From the NCBI GenBank assembly GCA_029439495.1, contig JAQFVI010000407.1, positions 40,137 through 79,411 of the forward strand: DNA of 39,275 nucleotides, read 5' to 3'. The position numbers and the translations under genes are program-made. Each line of letters begins with the position of its first letter. Position 1 is the first letter of the stretch. The notes below the pieces were generated by a model that was given only the letters and a program-made list of their open reading frames with translations, had not been told where the DNA came from and ran no database searches. Positions 19,435-29,950 of the stretch are shown here, piece after piece. The DNA is from Caballeronia sp. BR6202001590007 (GTDB lineage Bacteria > Pseudomonadota > Gammaproteobacteria > Burkholderiales > Burkholderiaceae).

Positions 19435-20099
19435 ATGACCGCGATGCGCGCGCGTCTCGAAGCTAGCGATGCATGGGGTCGATGGCCGCGCGACCGCGGG
19501 CTATCAGGGCGCGCCCGTCAAGCGCAATCAGCAGATCGCGGAAGGCTCGCCGATCGCGCGCGAACTCGGCAACATCATCGTCGGGGCGCTCGAGACGCAT
19601 CCGCTCTTCATCAGCGCGGTGCTGCCCAACCGCGTTTATCCGCCGCTCTTCAACTATTACGAAGGCAGCATGCATTTACGAAGGCAGCATGCATTTCGGA
19701 AGTCATGTGGACGGCGCGATCCGCATCGTGCCCGGACACGGCGCACGCGTGCGCACCGATGTCTCCGTCACGCTCTTTCTCATGCGTCCCGAAGACTACG
19801 ACGGCGGCGGACTCGTGATCGAGGACACCTTCGGCGTGCAGGAAGTGAAGCTGCCCACCGGTCATGCGATCGTATATCCGGCGACGAGTCTGCATCAGGT
19901 GCGGCCGGTGACGCGCGGCACGCGCGTATCGAGCTTCTTCTAGGTGCAAAGTCTCGTGCGCGACGACGCGCAACGTGCGCTGCTGTTCGATCTCGACAAT
20001 TCGATTCAGCGCCTGAACGCGAGCGACGGCGACGAAGCCGCCAAGCGCACGCTGGTCGGCTGCTATCACAACCTGCTGCGCATGTGGAGCGAGACCTGA
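19435..20099 (+). pseudogene. piuC: PKHD-type Fe(II)/2-oxoglutarate hydroxylase, PiuC-like
   Basis: PiuC/YbiX proteins are iron- and 2-oxoglutarate-dependent oxygenases encoded beside siderophore receptors. The iron ligands are seen in [11 protein letters not shown] (HxD) and SLHQVRPV, and the 2-oxoglutarate Arg in [10 protein letters not shown]. Lesions: about 14 N-terminal codons are missing, so the sequence begins at [11 protein letters not shown]; one base is inserted after DAW; a 19-base tandem duplication at 19657-19694 shifts the frame; and TAG at 19941-19943 replaces a Trp expected after SSFF. The conserved tail ([25 protein letters not shown]) continues in frame to TGA at 20097-20099. 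Confidence 0.88.
19657..19694. repeat. 19-base tandem duplication in piuC
   Basis: TTACGAAGGCAGCATGCAT occurs twice in direct succession. The extra 19 bases shift the frame just before the HxD iron-binding motif. Confidence 0.93.
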
Positions 20100-20156
20100 C
20101 CAAAGCGGCACAACGCGGCACGGCAGCCGCAACGCTTCATGCTGCGATGCAAGCCT

Positions 20157-20172
20157 AGCATTATAGCATTAT
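20157..20172. repeat. 8-base tandem duplication in an AT-rich spacer
   Basis: AGCATTAT is repeated directly, followed by TATGAAG, in a spacer far richer in A+T than its surroundings. It lies 75 bases before the attachment-family gene and could overlap its promoter. Confidence 0.7.
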
Positions 20173-20246
20173 TATGAAGTCTTAGTGCGCGCAAAGAGCG
20201 CACAATGGTGAAAACCCGCTATGGGCACGCGCCACGGAGGATCGCC

Positions 20247-20612
20247 ATGACGGTCATCACCTGGGTTCTTGCCGCCGACGGCAGCCGCGCACGCATCTTC
20301 GAGATGCGCGGACTGAAGCTCGATCTTCAGCAGGTCGAGGACCTCAGAAATACCGTCGCGCGCGCCGCCGATGCCACGCAAAAAGACTGTGAACGCTTCG
20401 CGCACGACGTCGCCGATCTGCTAGAATGCAGCCGAGACCAGCATCGTTTCGATCGACTGAGACTCGCGGTCAAACCCGCGTTTCTGGCGCTACTGCGCGG
20501 TCGTCTGAGCGTCGAAACCTGCAGGCTCGTGTACGAACCGCGCGACGACGACGAGTCGCCCGACGAGAGCTTCGGCTTCGGCGCGCACCGTCAACTGAAG
20601 CGGCGCCGATAA
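20247..20612 (+). CDS. Host-attachment family protein (PF10116-like), internally shortened
   Basis: The start ([20 protein letters not shown]) and the later part ([36 protein letters not shown]) match the bacterial family annotated as required for attachment to host cells. A GGAGG-like site precedes ATG at 20247. The frame is unbroken over 121 codons, while family members are usually about 140-150 residues. After VEDLRN the sequence passes directly to [12 protein letters not shown], so a Gly/His-rich middle segment seems deleted in frame. The product may fold or may be early decay. Function in this family is poorly defined. The gene is alone on the plus strand and converges on the FixJ-like remnant. 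Confidence 0.78.
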   Translation: MTVITWVLAADGSRARIFEMRGLKLDLQQVEDLRNTVARAADATQKDCERFAHDVADLLECSRDQHRFDRLRLAVKPAFLALLRGRLSVETCRLVYEPRDDDESPDESFGFGAHRQLKRRR

Positions 20613-21049
20613 GGACGCGCCGCGGGGCGCGCCGCGAACACGCCGGCCTTGTCCGACAGACGCACGAGTTCGGCGAGCGATCCCGCCTGCATCTTCTCCA
20701 TCACATGTGCGCGATGCACCTTGACAGTCTTTTCGACCGTGCCGAGTTCGCTTGCGACCTGCTTGTTCAGCCATCCGCCGACGACGAGCGCGAGCACCTG
20801 CCGCGCGCGCGGCGTGAGGCTGTCCACGCGTTGCCGGATCGTTTCGATTTCGGCGCGTTCCGCAAGCGCGCATGACGAGCGTTTGATCGATACGCCGATG
20901 GCCCCGAGCAACGCGGCATCGTCGACGGGTTTGGCGAGCACGGTCGTCGGAATATCGCCATGATCGGTGATGAACACGATCGGCAGCGTGTCCTGCGATG
21001 CGCCGAGGGCATGCTGCAGGTCGAGCCCGTCGACGCCCGGCATGCGCAC
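20591..21049 (-). pseudogene. FixJ-type response regulator remnant fused to the upstream kinase
   Basis: The sequence enters a receiver domain at [16 protein letters not shown] and continues with [21 protein letters not shown] and a LuxR-type DNA-binding domain ([37 protein letters not shown]). The first part of the receiver, including the phosphoacceptor Asp before VRMPG, is gone. Between TTV and LAKPV about ten residues usually present (AMKAGAVDF type) are missing in frame. The remaining frame is open and joined in phase to the C-terminal half of a histidine kinase. Without the Asp, normal phosphorylation control is impossible. Confidence 0.82.
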
Positions 21050-21868
21050 GCAGCCTTCGCTATCCTGCACGGCGCCGATGCGCACGATGTGTCCCACATC
21101 GCCGTTTTCCATCGCATCAAAGGCGTTGAGCAGCAGATTGAGCACGACCTACTGCAACTGGACTTTATCGCCGTACACGGGCGGCAAGCGCAGTTCGATA
21201 TCGAGCGCGAAGCCGATACCGCGCGCGACGGCATCGCTCTGCACGAGCAGCGCGACATCGCCGATCACGTCTTCGATCGACAGCGGCGCGAACTCGAGTG
21301 TGTCCTTCCGCGCGAGCGCGCGTATGCGCTTCAGGATCTCGCTCGCGCGATTGTTGTCGACGACGAGATCGGCGAGTATCTCGCGCACTTCGTCGAGATC
21401 GATCGGCGCGAGATTCATGAAGTGCTGCGCAGCCTGCGCGTTGCTGAGTATCGCCGTCAGCGGCTGATTGAGTTCATGCGCGAGCGATGCCGCGAGTTCG
21501 CCGAGCATCGACACGCGCGACAGATGCGCGAGTTGTTCGCGGCTTCGATCGATGACGAACGTATGCAGCGTATCGAATCCGTCCATCACGCTCGTGACGA
21601 CATCGACGGGAAACTGCGTGCCGTCCTTGCGCGAGGCAAAGCGCACAGGCGCGGACGCGGGCGCGGACGCGGCAACGAGGGACACGACGAGATGAACGAG
21701 CCGGCCGGTCAGCTTGCCCGGCGCGAAACCGAAGAGCGTTTCCGCACTGGCGTTCGCAAATGCGAGGCGCTGGTCCCGGGCGACGACGAGCATCGCCAGC
21801 GGCATGCGTGCGACGAAATCGAACATCGGCATCGGCGGGGATCGCCCGCTGAAGGGCGCGAGCGACAT
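21047..21868 (-). pseudogene. FixL-like PAS histidine kinase, amber stop and truncated ATPase domain
   Basis: A PAS domain (DFVARMPLAMLVVARDQRLA, FGFAPGKLTGR) precedes a HisKA-type domain with H-box LAHELNQPLTAILSNAQAA. TAG at 21146-21148 lies in QLQ[17 protein letters not shown], the N-box; CAG to TAG explains it. Shortly after (about 21050) the ATPase domain stops and the FixJ-like receiver begins in the same frame, so the G-boxes are deleted. The start may be ATG at 21868 (MSLAPFSG) or 21832 (MPMFDFV). A 12-base duplication (21649-21672) encodes the ASAPASAP stretch in the PAS region. Confidence 0.85.
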
Positions 21869-22110
21869 GCCGATCACGTAGCGGCATGCACGATAGCCAT
21901 GACCCCGTGCTCCTGTCATGAGCGTGGCGCGCATCGTCGTCGCGGTCTCATCGTTCGTTGTTTGCCGAGTGAGCCGAATGGTATGCGGTGAAGCGTGCTT
22001 TGTAGATCGAGGCCGTGTGCACAATCGCGTGCGCATTGCGGCACAATCGAAATGGTGCGGGCACATGTCGTGCGGCGGCAAGGGCGACTCGCATCTTCCG
22101 GCATCGAACC

Positions 22111-22320
22111 ATGAAAAATCCGTGGACCAAGAAGAACCCGTTCCTCAGCATGTGGCTCTCGGGCGCGAATGCCATCGCGGGATCGGCGCGTTCGCGCGCG
22201 AGCGCCACCGCGAAGCGCTCAGCCAATACGGTCGCGCGGCGCAGCCAGAAACAGGTGGTCGATTTCTGGACCGCCGCGCTCACGCCGCCCAAGCCCACAC
22301 GCCGCAAGAAGCGACGTTGA
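22111..22320 (+). CDS. Small basic hypothetical protein, 69 aa
   Basis: The intact frame encodes MKNPWTKKNPFLSMWLSGANA, an Ala/Ser/Arg-rich centre, then KQVVDFWTAALTPPKPTRRKKRR. The protein is strongly basic, with conserved-looking aromatic blocks at both ends and no signal peptide. I do not recognise a function. The ends resemble small uncharacterised proteins found in Burkholderiaceae. It is divergent from the FixL-like gene and converges on the gdhB remnant, whose stop lies 10 bases beyond. Confidence 0.7.
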   Translation: MKNPWTKKNPFLSMWLSGANAIAGSARSRASATAKRSANTVARRSQKQVVDFWTAALTPPKPTRRKKRR

Positions 22321-22329
22321 GCCCGAGTT

Positions 22330-25300
22330 TCAGGCGCGTTCCAGCGCCGCCATTTCGCGCACCACGACGAGCAGCATCGACAGGCTCGCGGTGCCGCTCG
22401 CGCGCAGTTCGGTCAGAAGCCGCGTGTAGCGATCGATCGCGTCCTGATGCTTCACGCGCCGGCTTTCGACAATCACGTCCGCCGCATCGATGCCGCGCGA
22501 ACTCTTCGAGCGCGGCGGCACGCGCAAGCAAATCCCAGTGCGTCGAGATCGGCAATTGCATCGCACGTTCGCCGATGCCCTGGTAGTCGAGCAGCGTACC
22601 GATGCCGAAATACACGCTCGCGACCAGTTCGAGACTGCGCTCCGAGCACGCCCCTGACTTCGGCGCTGTCGAGCACGGCAGTCAAGATTTCGCCGCTCGC
22701 GACGCGCGCCGCGCGACTGCTTTCGACGCCCGCATCTTCCAGTTCGCGCCGGCGCGCGTACCATGCATCGAGTTGCGCGGACGGCAACAGTGCGGCGCGC
22801 ACGATATCGCTCGCATGCGCATCGGTCTCTTCAATCAGACGATGCACGAAGGTACAGCCGGTGCAATTGACGAGCGCATTGGTCAGATGCGTCGCGAGGA
22901 TTTCGCGCTTGAGCGGATGGCGCTGCATGGTCTCGCTATAGCGCGCCTGCAAGGGCTTCGGAAAGTAATCGGGCAACAGATCGGCGACGAGCGAGTCTTC
23001 CGGGACGTCGAAATCGAGCAATTCGTCGTACAGCCATATCTTCCCGTAAGCGAGCAGCACCGCGCGTTCCGGTGAAGTCAGGCCCTGCTTTGCCGCCGCG
23101 CGCTCGGCGATGACTTCATCGGAGGGCAGGAACTCGATGCGCCGCTTCAACCGTCCCGCGCGTTCGAGATAGCGCATCATGCGTGCTTCGGCATCGAGCG
23201 TTTCGGCTACATGCCGGTTGGCGATCGACAGTGCCTGCGTCTGCGCGTAATTGTCCTTCAGCACGAGCAGGCCGACTTCGTCGGTCATTTCCGCGAGCAG
23301 CGTGTTGCGCTGCTTTTCCGTCATCTCGCCATCGTCGACGACGAGGCCCAGCAGAATCTTGATGTTGACCTCGTGATCCGAGCAGTCGACGCCCGCCGAG
23401 TTGTCGATCGCGTCGGTATTGATGCGCCCGCCATGCTGGGCGAACTCGATGCGGCCGAGTTGGGTGAAGCCCAGATTGCCGCCCTCGCCGACGACCTTCA
23501 CGCGCAGTTCCGCGCCATTCACACGCACCGCGTCGTTGGTCTTGTCGCCGACCTGCGCCTGCGTTTCGTCGCTCGATTTGACATAGGTGCCGACGCCGCC
23601 GTTATACAGCAGATCCGCATCGGCGATGCAGGATCGCACGGATCAGTTCGTTGGGCGGCAGCATCGGCGACGAGATGTCGAGCGCCGCCTGCACTTGCGG
23701 CGACACCGGCACGGTCTTCGCCGTGCGCGGATACACGCCGCCGCCGGCCGAGATCAGCGAGGCGTCATAGTCTGCCCAACTGGAACGCGGCAGCGCGAAC
23801 AAGCGTTCGCGCTCCTTGAAGCTGGTAGCCGCATCGGGCGACGAATCGAGAAAGATGTGACGATGATCGAACGCCGCGATGAGCCGGATATGGCGCGACA
23901 GCAGCATGCCGTTGCCGAACACGTCGCCCGACATGTCGCCGATGCCGACGACCGTGAAATCGGTCGTCTGCGTATCGACGTTCATCTCGCGGAAATGCCG
24001 CTTGACCGATTCCCACGCGCCGCGCGCGGTGATGCCCATCTTCTTGTGGTCGTAACCGACCGAGCCGCCCGACGCAAAGGCGTCGTCGAGCCAGAAGCCG
24101 TAATCGTGCGCGATGGCGTTCGCATAGTCGGAGAAGGTCGCCGTGCCCTTGTCTGCGGCGACGACGAGGTAAGGATCGTCGGGATCGTGACGCACCACGT
24201 CGACGGGCGGCACGATGCCTTCCGGCGCGCGGTTGTCGGTCACGTCGAGCAGGCCGCGCAGGAACATCTGATAGCACGCGACGCCTTCGTCGAGAAACGA
24301 AACGCCTCGCGATCCGTCACCGATGGCGGATTCTTCACGACGAAGCCGCCCTTCGATCCCACCGGCACGATGACGACATTCTTCACCATCTGCGCCTTCA
24401 TCAGCCCGAGCACCTCGGTGCGGAAATCCTCGCGCCGGTCCGACCAGCGCAGCCCGCCGCGCGCGACGCGTCCGCCACGCAGATGCACGCTTTCGACGCG
24501 CGGCGCATAAACCCAGATTTCGAACATCGGCTTGGGTTCGGGTAAACTGGGCACTTTCGACGGATCGAGCTTGAACGACAGATAGACAGATACGGACGCG
24601 ACTGCCCGTTGGGCTCGCGGCCGAAGAAGTTGGTGCGATTGGTCGCGCAGATCACGCCGAGGAATTGTCGCAGAATGCGGTCTTCGTCGAGATTGGGCAC
24701 CTGGTCGAGCGCCGCTTCGATATCGGCCAGCATGCGCTCGGCCGCGCGTTCGCGATCGTCGAGCGAGCCGCCGCGCGCGGGATCGAAGCGCACCATGAAC
24801 AGCTCGACGAACTTCTTCGCGATCGCCGGATTGCAGGTCAGCGCGCGTTCGATATAGGCATCGCTGAAAGTCGAGCCGACCTGACGCAGATACTTCGCGT
24901 AGGCGCGCATGATGGTCACGTCGCGCGCGCCGAACTGTGCGCGCAGCATCAGGCGATTGAAGTCGTCGTTCTCCGTTTCGCCCGACCATAAGCTCGCGAA
25001 CGCGTTCTCGAAGAGCGACTTCACGCGATCGATGTCGAATTCGACGTCGTCCTGCAATTCGAGGCCGAAATCGTGGATCCACGCATTCGGCGCGCCGGTC
25101 GGCTCGATCAGATATGGCCGCTCTTCGTCGACGCGCACGCCGAGATGCTCGAGCATCGGCAGACTGTGCGACAGCGCGATCGGATCGCCCACGCGATACA
25201 CCTTGAAGCGGAACGCGCGCTTTTTCGTATCGATGCCCGATTCGATCGGACGATACAGACTCATCGCAATGCCGCCCGTGCCCTGGTGCGTGCTCTCGAT

Positions 25301-26903
25301 CAGTTCGATGTCGCGTACCGCGATGCGCGCGGGATAGTCTTCGCGATAGCCGGCGGGAAACGAATCCGCGTAGCGTTGCAGCAGCCGGTTGCCCGCTTCT
25401 TCGCCGTGACTGTCGATGAGCGCATCGGCGCGATCGTCCTGCCAGCGGCGCGATACCTGCACGACGCGCGCTTCGAGTTCGAGCGTATCGACTTCGGGCA
25501 TCGCGCCCTTGTCCACGCGCACGACGATATGAATGCGAGCGAGCGGCGACTCCGACAGCAAGGGTGTGAACTCGATGCTACGGCCGTTGAACGCTTCCAT
25601 CAGCACCTTCGAAATGCGTCGGCGCAGGTCGGTGTTGAACTTGTCGCGCAGCACGAACACGAGACATGACACGAAGCGGTCGAAACGATCCCGTCTGACG
25701 AAAAGCCGCGTCCGCTGATGCTCCTGCAAACGCAGCACGCCGATCGCGATGTCGAAGAGCACGTCTTCGCCGGCCTGGAAGAGTTCGTCGCGCGGATACT
25801 GTTCGAGCACCGTCACCAGCGACTTGTGCAGGTGCCCCTTCTCCAGAAAGCCCGCGCGTCGCACGATGTTCGCGCACTTGCGGCGCATGATCGGAATTTC
25901 GGCGGTTGAGACGAAATACGCGGTGGACATGTAGAGCCCGAGAAAACGCCGCTCGCCGATCACCTTGCCGTCGGGCGAGGTGCGCTTCACGCCGACATAG
26001 TCGAGATAGCCGGGACGATGCACCGTCGCGCGCGAATTCGCCTTGGTCAGAAAGATCGGCTCGGCGTCCTCGATGATCGCGGCCGCGCTCGGCGGCAAGG
26101 GCGTGACGTCGCCGCCGGCAGGCGGGCGATGCGTTTCGCGCAGGATGCCGAGGCCCGAGCCGGCGATGCCGCGCAACGCGGGCGCGCCTTCGTGGTCGAT
26201 GAGTTCGTAATCGCGGCAGCCGAGGAAGGTGAAGTGATCGTTGATCATCCATTCGAGGAAAGCGCGCGCCTCGATGCCGTCGGGCGTGGTATCGTGCGTC
26301 TTCAGTTCGCCGATGGCCGCGCGCGGAGTCGAGCACTTTCGGCCAGTCTTCGACGGCGGCGCGCAGATCGTCAAGGCGATCCGCTTCGCTGCATCGGTCG
26401 ACTTCGAAATGAATGAACGATTCGAGTTCGGATGCGCCGTCGCCCGCGTTCTCGTGGCCTTGTCCGATGCGCTCGATCTCGCCCGCCTGCGCACCGCCTT
26501 TCGCACGCCAGACGCGAAACACCGGATGAATCGCCGAATGCAGCGCGAGCCTGAGCCGGTTCACTTCCATGGTCACGGAATCGACGAGGAACGGCATGTC
26601 GTCGTTGACGATCTCGACGATCGTATGATCCGAGTGCCAGCCGTGCTGTTCGAGATTCGGATTGTAGACGCGCAGCACTTCATGCTGGCCGGTGAACTTC
26701 TGCGCCGTCTGCCAGTGCGCCATCGCGACGCCGTAGAGATCGGCGATATCGCGGCTCGCGATGTCTTCCGCATCGACCTGATCGTAGTAATGCCGCAGCA
26801 AAGGCTCGATCAGTCTGAAGGACGGCTCCGGTAATCTGGCGCGCGCGAAGTCGAGCAAATCGTTGATGATATGCTCGACTTGCGCTTCGTTCTTGACAAG
26901 CAT
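22330..26903 (-). pseudogene. gdhB: NAD-specific glutamate dehydrogenase (large GDH-180 type), five or more frameshifts
   Basis: This large cytoplasmic enzyme converts glutamate to 2-oxoglutarate and ammonia with NAD+. The N-terminal region (MLVKNEAQVEHIINDLLDFA), ACT-like regulatory segments, the catalytic core ([59 protein letters not shown]-type VVGEGGNLGFTQLGRIEFA) and the helical tail are all recognisable. Frame changes are needed near 26325, 24580, 24300, 23628, 22660 and 22497. The one near 24580 is an 8-base tandem duplication. The span of about 1,525 codons is somewhat shorter than the roughly 1,600 usual for this type, so small deletions are likely too. The long open middle segment (24600-26320) shows that decay is recent. 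Confidence 0.93.
24577..24592. repeat. 8-base tandem duplication in gdhB
   Basis: GACAGATA is repeated directly. Removing one copy restores the frame through [10 protein letters not shown] on the minus strand. Confidence 0.9.
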
Positions 26904-27139
26904 GGTGTCCTTCAGCGTCTTTTCGCGTTCGAGTCAAACGATTATGCGATGCGCCGCATCGTCAATGTGCGACTGCACAATCGTCAGCGCATTCGAATAA
27001 CCATAGACGTCGATGATGACCCTGCCACGACAGCCCTCATAACGAAGCCACGAAGCGATACGGCAAGCGGCGTGACGTGCCGCGCGCAATGGTCTATCGT
27101 CCATGCATCGTGCGGCCACAGGAGACGCTCGTGGATACC

Positions 27140-27544
27140 ATGCAGAAAGTCGTCGCGGTGCGGCCCCGAGCGCGAAACCGCGACGCTGCAACACCTGCCG
27201 TATTTCGTGGGCTTGTCGGCATCGACAGTCGATGCGCGCGGCCTGTCGATGCATCTCGTCGTCGTGCCGCCCGGCGCGCATGGCGAAGCGCACCTGCACG
27301 TCGGCTATGAAACCGGCATCTATGTGCTGGGAGGACGCGTCGAAACGCGCCATGGACTGGGGCTTTGCGAATCGATCGGCAGCGAGGCGGGGATTTTCTC
27401 TTCATTCCGCCGGACGTGCCGCATCAGCCGTTCAATCTGAGCACGACGGAACCGGCCCGCGCGATCGTCGCGCGCAACGATGCGAACGAGCAGGAACGCG
27501 TCGTGCCCTATGCGCCGGACGGTGCGACGCGCGCGACCGCCTGA
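27140..27544 (+). pseudogene. Cupin-domain protein, frameshifted
   Basis: A cupin beta-barrel is recognisable: TLQHLPYFVGLSAS, GLSMHLVVVPPGAHGEAHLHVG (metal-binding His cluster) and ETGIYVLGGRVETRHG, then DFLFIPPDVPHQPFNLS. Frame changes near 27170 and 27388 separate these parts. The start is uncertain; ATG at 27140 follows a GTG at 27131 in the same frame. The end is TGA at 27542-27544. The enzyme or binding role is unknown. It is divergent from gdhB. Confidence 0.78.
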
Positions 27545-27554
27545 CGCTCATCGC

Positions 27555-28059
27555 TCAGTAAGCGAACGCGCCGTTGACGCCGGGAAAATCGATGACGCCC
27601 TGCCCGGAAAAACGCGCGCCGCCGAAGGGTCCGCCCACGAGGCGACCGCGCACCGCATACGAAACCTTGCTGACGGTATCGCCGTTCGCGTAGCCGAGCG
27701 CCTGACGCGCGACGGACAACGCCGACACCGTCACCGGCACGGTAATCACGCGTTCGCCGAAGCGCGGCACGGTGCCGGTCTGATCGCTGACGCCGCTGGC
27801 GAACGCGCGGCCGTTCACGTCGAGATCGAGCGCGACGCCACGGTAGTCGATGGGCGCATCGTTCGGGTTCTGCCCGCGCAGTTTCACAGCGAAGCGCATT
27901 TCAAGCCCTTGTCCTTCGAGCGGCTCGATGCCCGCCACGTTCACGCGCATGTCCTCGCGATTGAACCAGGTCGCGCAAGCGCCCAGCGTGGAGCACAAGC
28001 ACGAATGCGCACAAGAGCAGCACGGTGCGTCTGACGGCGAGATTCGATGGCATCGGCAT
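27555..28059 (-). pseudogene. LEA14-like (water-stress/LEA type 2) lipoprotein, frameshift in the signal peptide
   Basis: The mature domain (NVAGIEPLEGQGLEMRFAVKL, NPNDAPIDYRGVALDLDVNG, VSKVSYAVRGRLVGG) matches the LEA type 2 fold of bacterial envelope lipoproteins. The signal sequence starts at ATG 28059 (MPMPSNLAVRRTVLLLCAFVLV). Its lipobox (STLGAC) is in a different frame, so a one-base indel near 27985 separates the signal from the mature part. The body is otherwise an open frame. Function in the family is not well defined; anchoring in the envelope is inferred from the lipobox. Confidence 0.8.
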
Positions 28060-28097
28060 GTCCTTGGGCGATGGGTCAGCGGACATTCTAAGGGCGA

Positions 28098-28617
28098 TCA
28101 CGCATGCGGCGCGCGCAAGGCATCGAGCAGTATGCGGCCATGCGCGAAATGGAACCAGACCTGATCGGCGACGCACAACGCGGCTACCCACGCGAGGCCG
28201 ACGACGATCAGATCGCAATTCCCGCTCGGCCACAGATTGAGCGAGTGGCGCGATGCGATCCACGGCACGCCCAGCGGATTGAGCCAGTCCGCCAGCAGAT
28301 GCATGATGCCGCCGCAGGCGAACCCGAACGCGCACGCCGCGACCCGGATGCAGTCCCAGCCCCAAACCATGCCACGACACGCCAAGCAGCGCGACCCAGC
28401 CGATACTCCAGTGCGTGAGCGTGCGATGCGTGATCCACAGCCTGCGCGCGCGGCTCCACCATGCGACTTCGAGCCAGTCCGGCGCGGTCGCGCCCGCCGC
28501 CGCCGCGATGAAGCTCAGGCCGCGCGCCAGCAGGTCGCCGCGCGCCGCACTGACGAGCGCCATCGCGATGACACCCGCTGCGAATCCGGTCGCATGATGA
28601 GCCTTGTTCGATGCCAT
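28098..28617 (-). pseudogene. YdjM-like membrane-bound metal-dependent hydrolase, frameshifted
   Basis: The N-terminus (MASNKAHHATGFAAGVIAMA) and the motifs GATAPDWLE, THRTLTHW and GIMHLLADWLNPLGVPW are typical of the YdjM/DUF457 family of inner-membrane proteins with conserved His and Asp residues. A frame change near 28370 splits the first membrane segments from the DWLNP region. The start is ATG at 28617 and the stop TGA lies at 28098-28100, 38 bases upstream of the lipoprotein start on the same strand. Confidence 0.85.
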
Positions 28618-28857
28618 GCCATCCTGCCTTCCCTGCTTGCGAAAAGAAAGCGCACATGTTCGCATGGCATCGCGCGGCGACATCGCGTGGAAATATAAAG
28701 TTACGGATATGCGCGTGCGGAAACACGCTTGTGCGTGCGGCGCGCTGCAATCGGCGGCGAGGCCGCGATGCAATGACTAAAATACCGCGTAGATCGTCGC
28801 GCATTCCGATGCTGGAGCACGCGACAGGCATCCGAACGTTCAACGATATTGGCCGTC

Positions 28858-29268
28858 ATGCAACACCTGAAATACCTGAGCGCTTATCCCAATGCGCTGC
28901 AGAACCAAGTGCGCCGACTAATCGCCCAGCAGCAGTTAAGCGCGTATTTCGACGCGCGCTACCCGAACAAGCACGCCGTGCAATCGGACCGCACGCTCTA
29001 TGCGTTCGCGCCGTTCGCGCGTGCAGGGCGGCCGGCTGAAAGCAAAGAAAGAAAATACGCATCGCGTCGCTGTTCAAGGATACCGCGCCGGAATTCCTGC
29101 GCATGATCGTCGTGCACGAGCTTGCGCATCTGAAAGAAAGCGATCACAACAAGGCGTTCTATCGACTGTGCGAACTGATGCAGCCGGGTTACCACCAGAT
29201 CGAATTCGACCTGCGCCTTTATCTCACGCACCGCGATCTCATTCGCAGTGCGCCACCGGTGGCGTAAC
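28858..29268 (+). pseudogene. YgjP-like M48-type metallopeptidase, internal deletion and frameshift
   Basis: The C-terminal half shows the zinc motif HELAHLKESDHNKAFYRLCE within FLRMIVVHELAH, typical of YgjP-family metallopeptidases. The N-terminal half begins MQHLKYLSAYPNALQNQVRR at 28858. After SDRTLYAF the sequence jumps to SRVQGGRLKAKKE, so a stretch of roughly 35 residues is deleted and the frame changes. An extra A in the AAAGAAAATA run near 29053 shifts it again. The end at TAA 29266-29268 is in the catalytic frame. Confidence 0.83.
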
Positions 29269-29283
29269 GCTGCATCGCATCAT

Positions 29284-29950
29284 TCAGCGCGACCACGCGA
29301 GCGCCGCGCGATAACCCTCCGGCGCATCGAGCGCCGCTACCGCATAAGCGCCTGCCTGCGCCGATAACGCGTAACGACCGCCGTCGCGCGGCAGCACCGA
29401 AAAATCTTCCATGCGGATCGCGCCCGCGCCCATGCCCGTGCCGTGCGCCTTCAACACGGCTTCCTTCGCGGTCCAGCAATCGAAGAAAGCCGCATGCCGC
29501 GCATGCTCGGGCATCGACGCGACCGCTCGCTTGTCCGCTTCGCCGAACACGGCCGGCGACAACTCGCGCCAGTCGAGCGAAGCGCGCGCTTCCTCGATGT
29601 CGATACCGACGCGGCGCCGCATCGACAAGACGATCGCGCCGAACGCGCCCGAATGCGACACACTGAAATCGGGCGTATCGTCGTCGCGATGCCGATGACG
29701 AGGCTCGCCGCATCGGCACGCACATGAAAGGCGAGCACGCGGCGCGCATCGTCGCGAATCGCACGGCATCTGCGTGACGCAGATAGCGCTGCGCGCGTGC
29801 GAGCTCGTCGGCATTCAGCAGGCCTTGCGCGGCGACATCGAGCGGCGCCGACAGATCTCGATGCGCCAACAGATCGGCGGGCGCATGATCGGGCAACACG
29901 AAAGCCGTGGCATCGCGCAAGCCGTCGATCGAAACGTGCGGCGTGCGCAT
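29284..29950 (-). pseudogene. 4'-phosphopantetheinyl transferase (Sfp type), frameshifted
   Basis: Sfp-type enzymes attach phosphopantetheine to carrier proteins of fatty acid, polyketide and peptide synthases. Motifs are FSVSHSGAFGAIVLS, VGIDIEEAR (Mg2+ ligands) and FFDCWTAKEAVLKAHGTGM. The start at 29950 (MRTPHVSIDGLRDATAFVL) reads well to HADAVRFATMRAA, then the frame changes near 29745 before DFSVSHSG, with some sequence apparently lost. It is the last gene of the minus-strand nitrile hydratase transcription unit and overlaps the end of the DUF3293 gene. Its natural carrier-protein partner is not in the window. Confidence 0.86.

Noticed and set aside
20960-21991. A 343-codon plus-strand open frame opposite the FixL-like kinase
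   Set aside because: It is antisense composition without motifs, while the minus strand carries PAS and H-box sequences.
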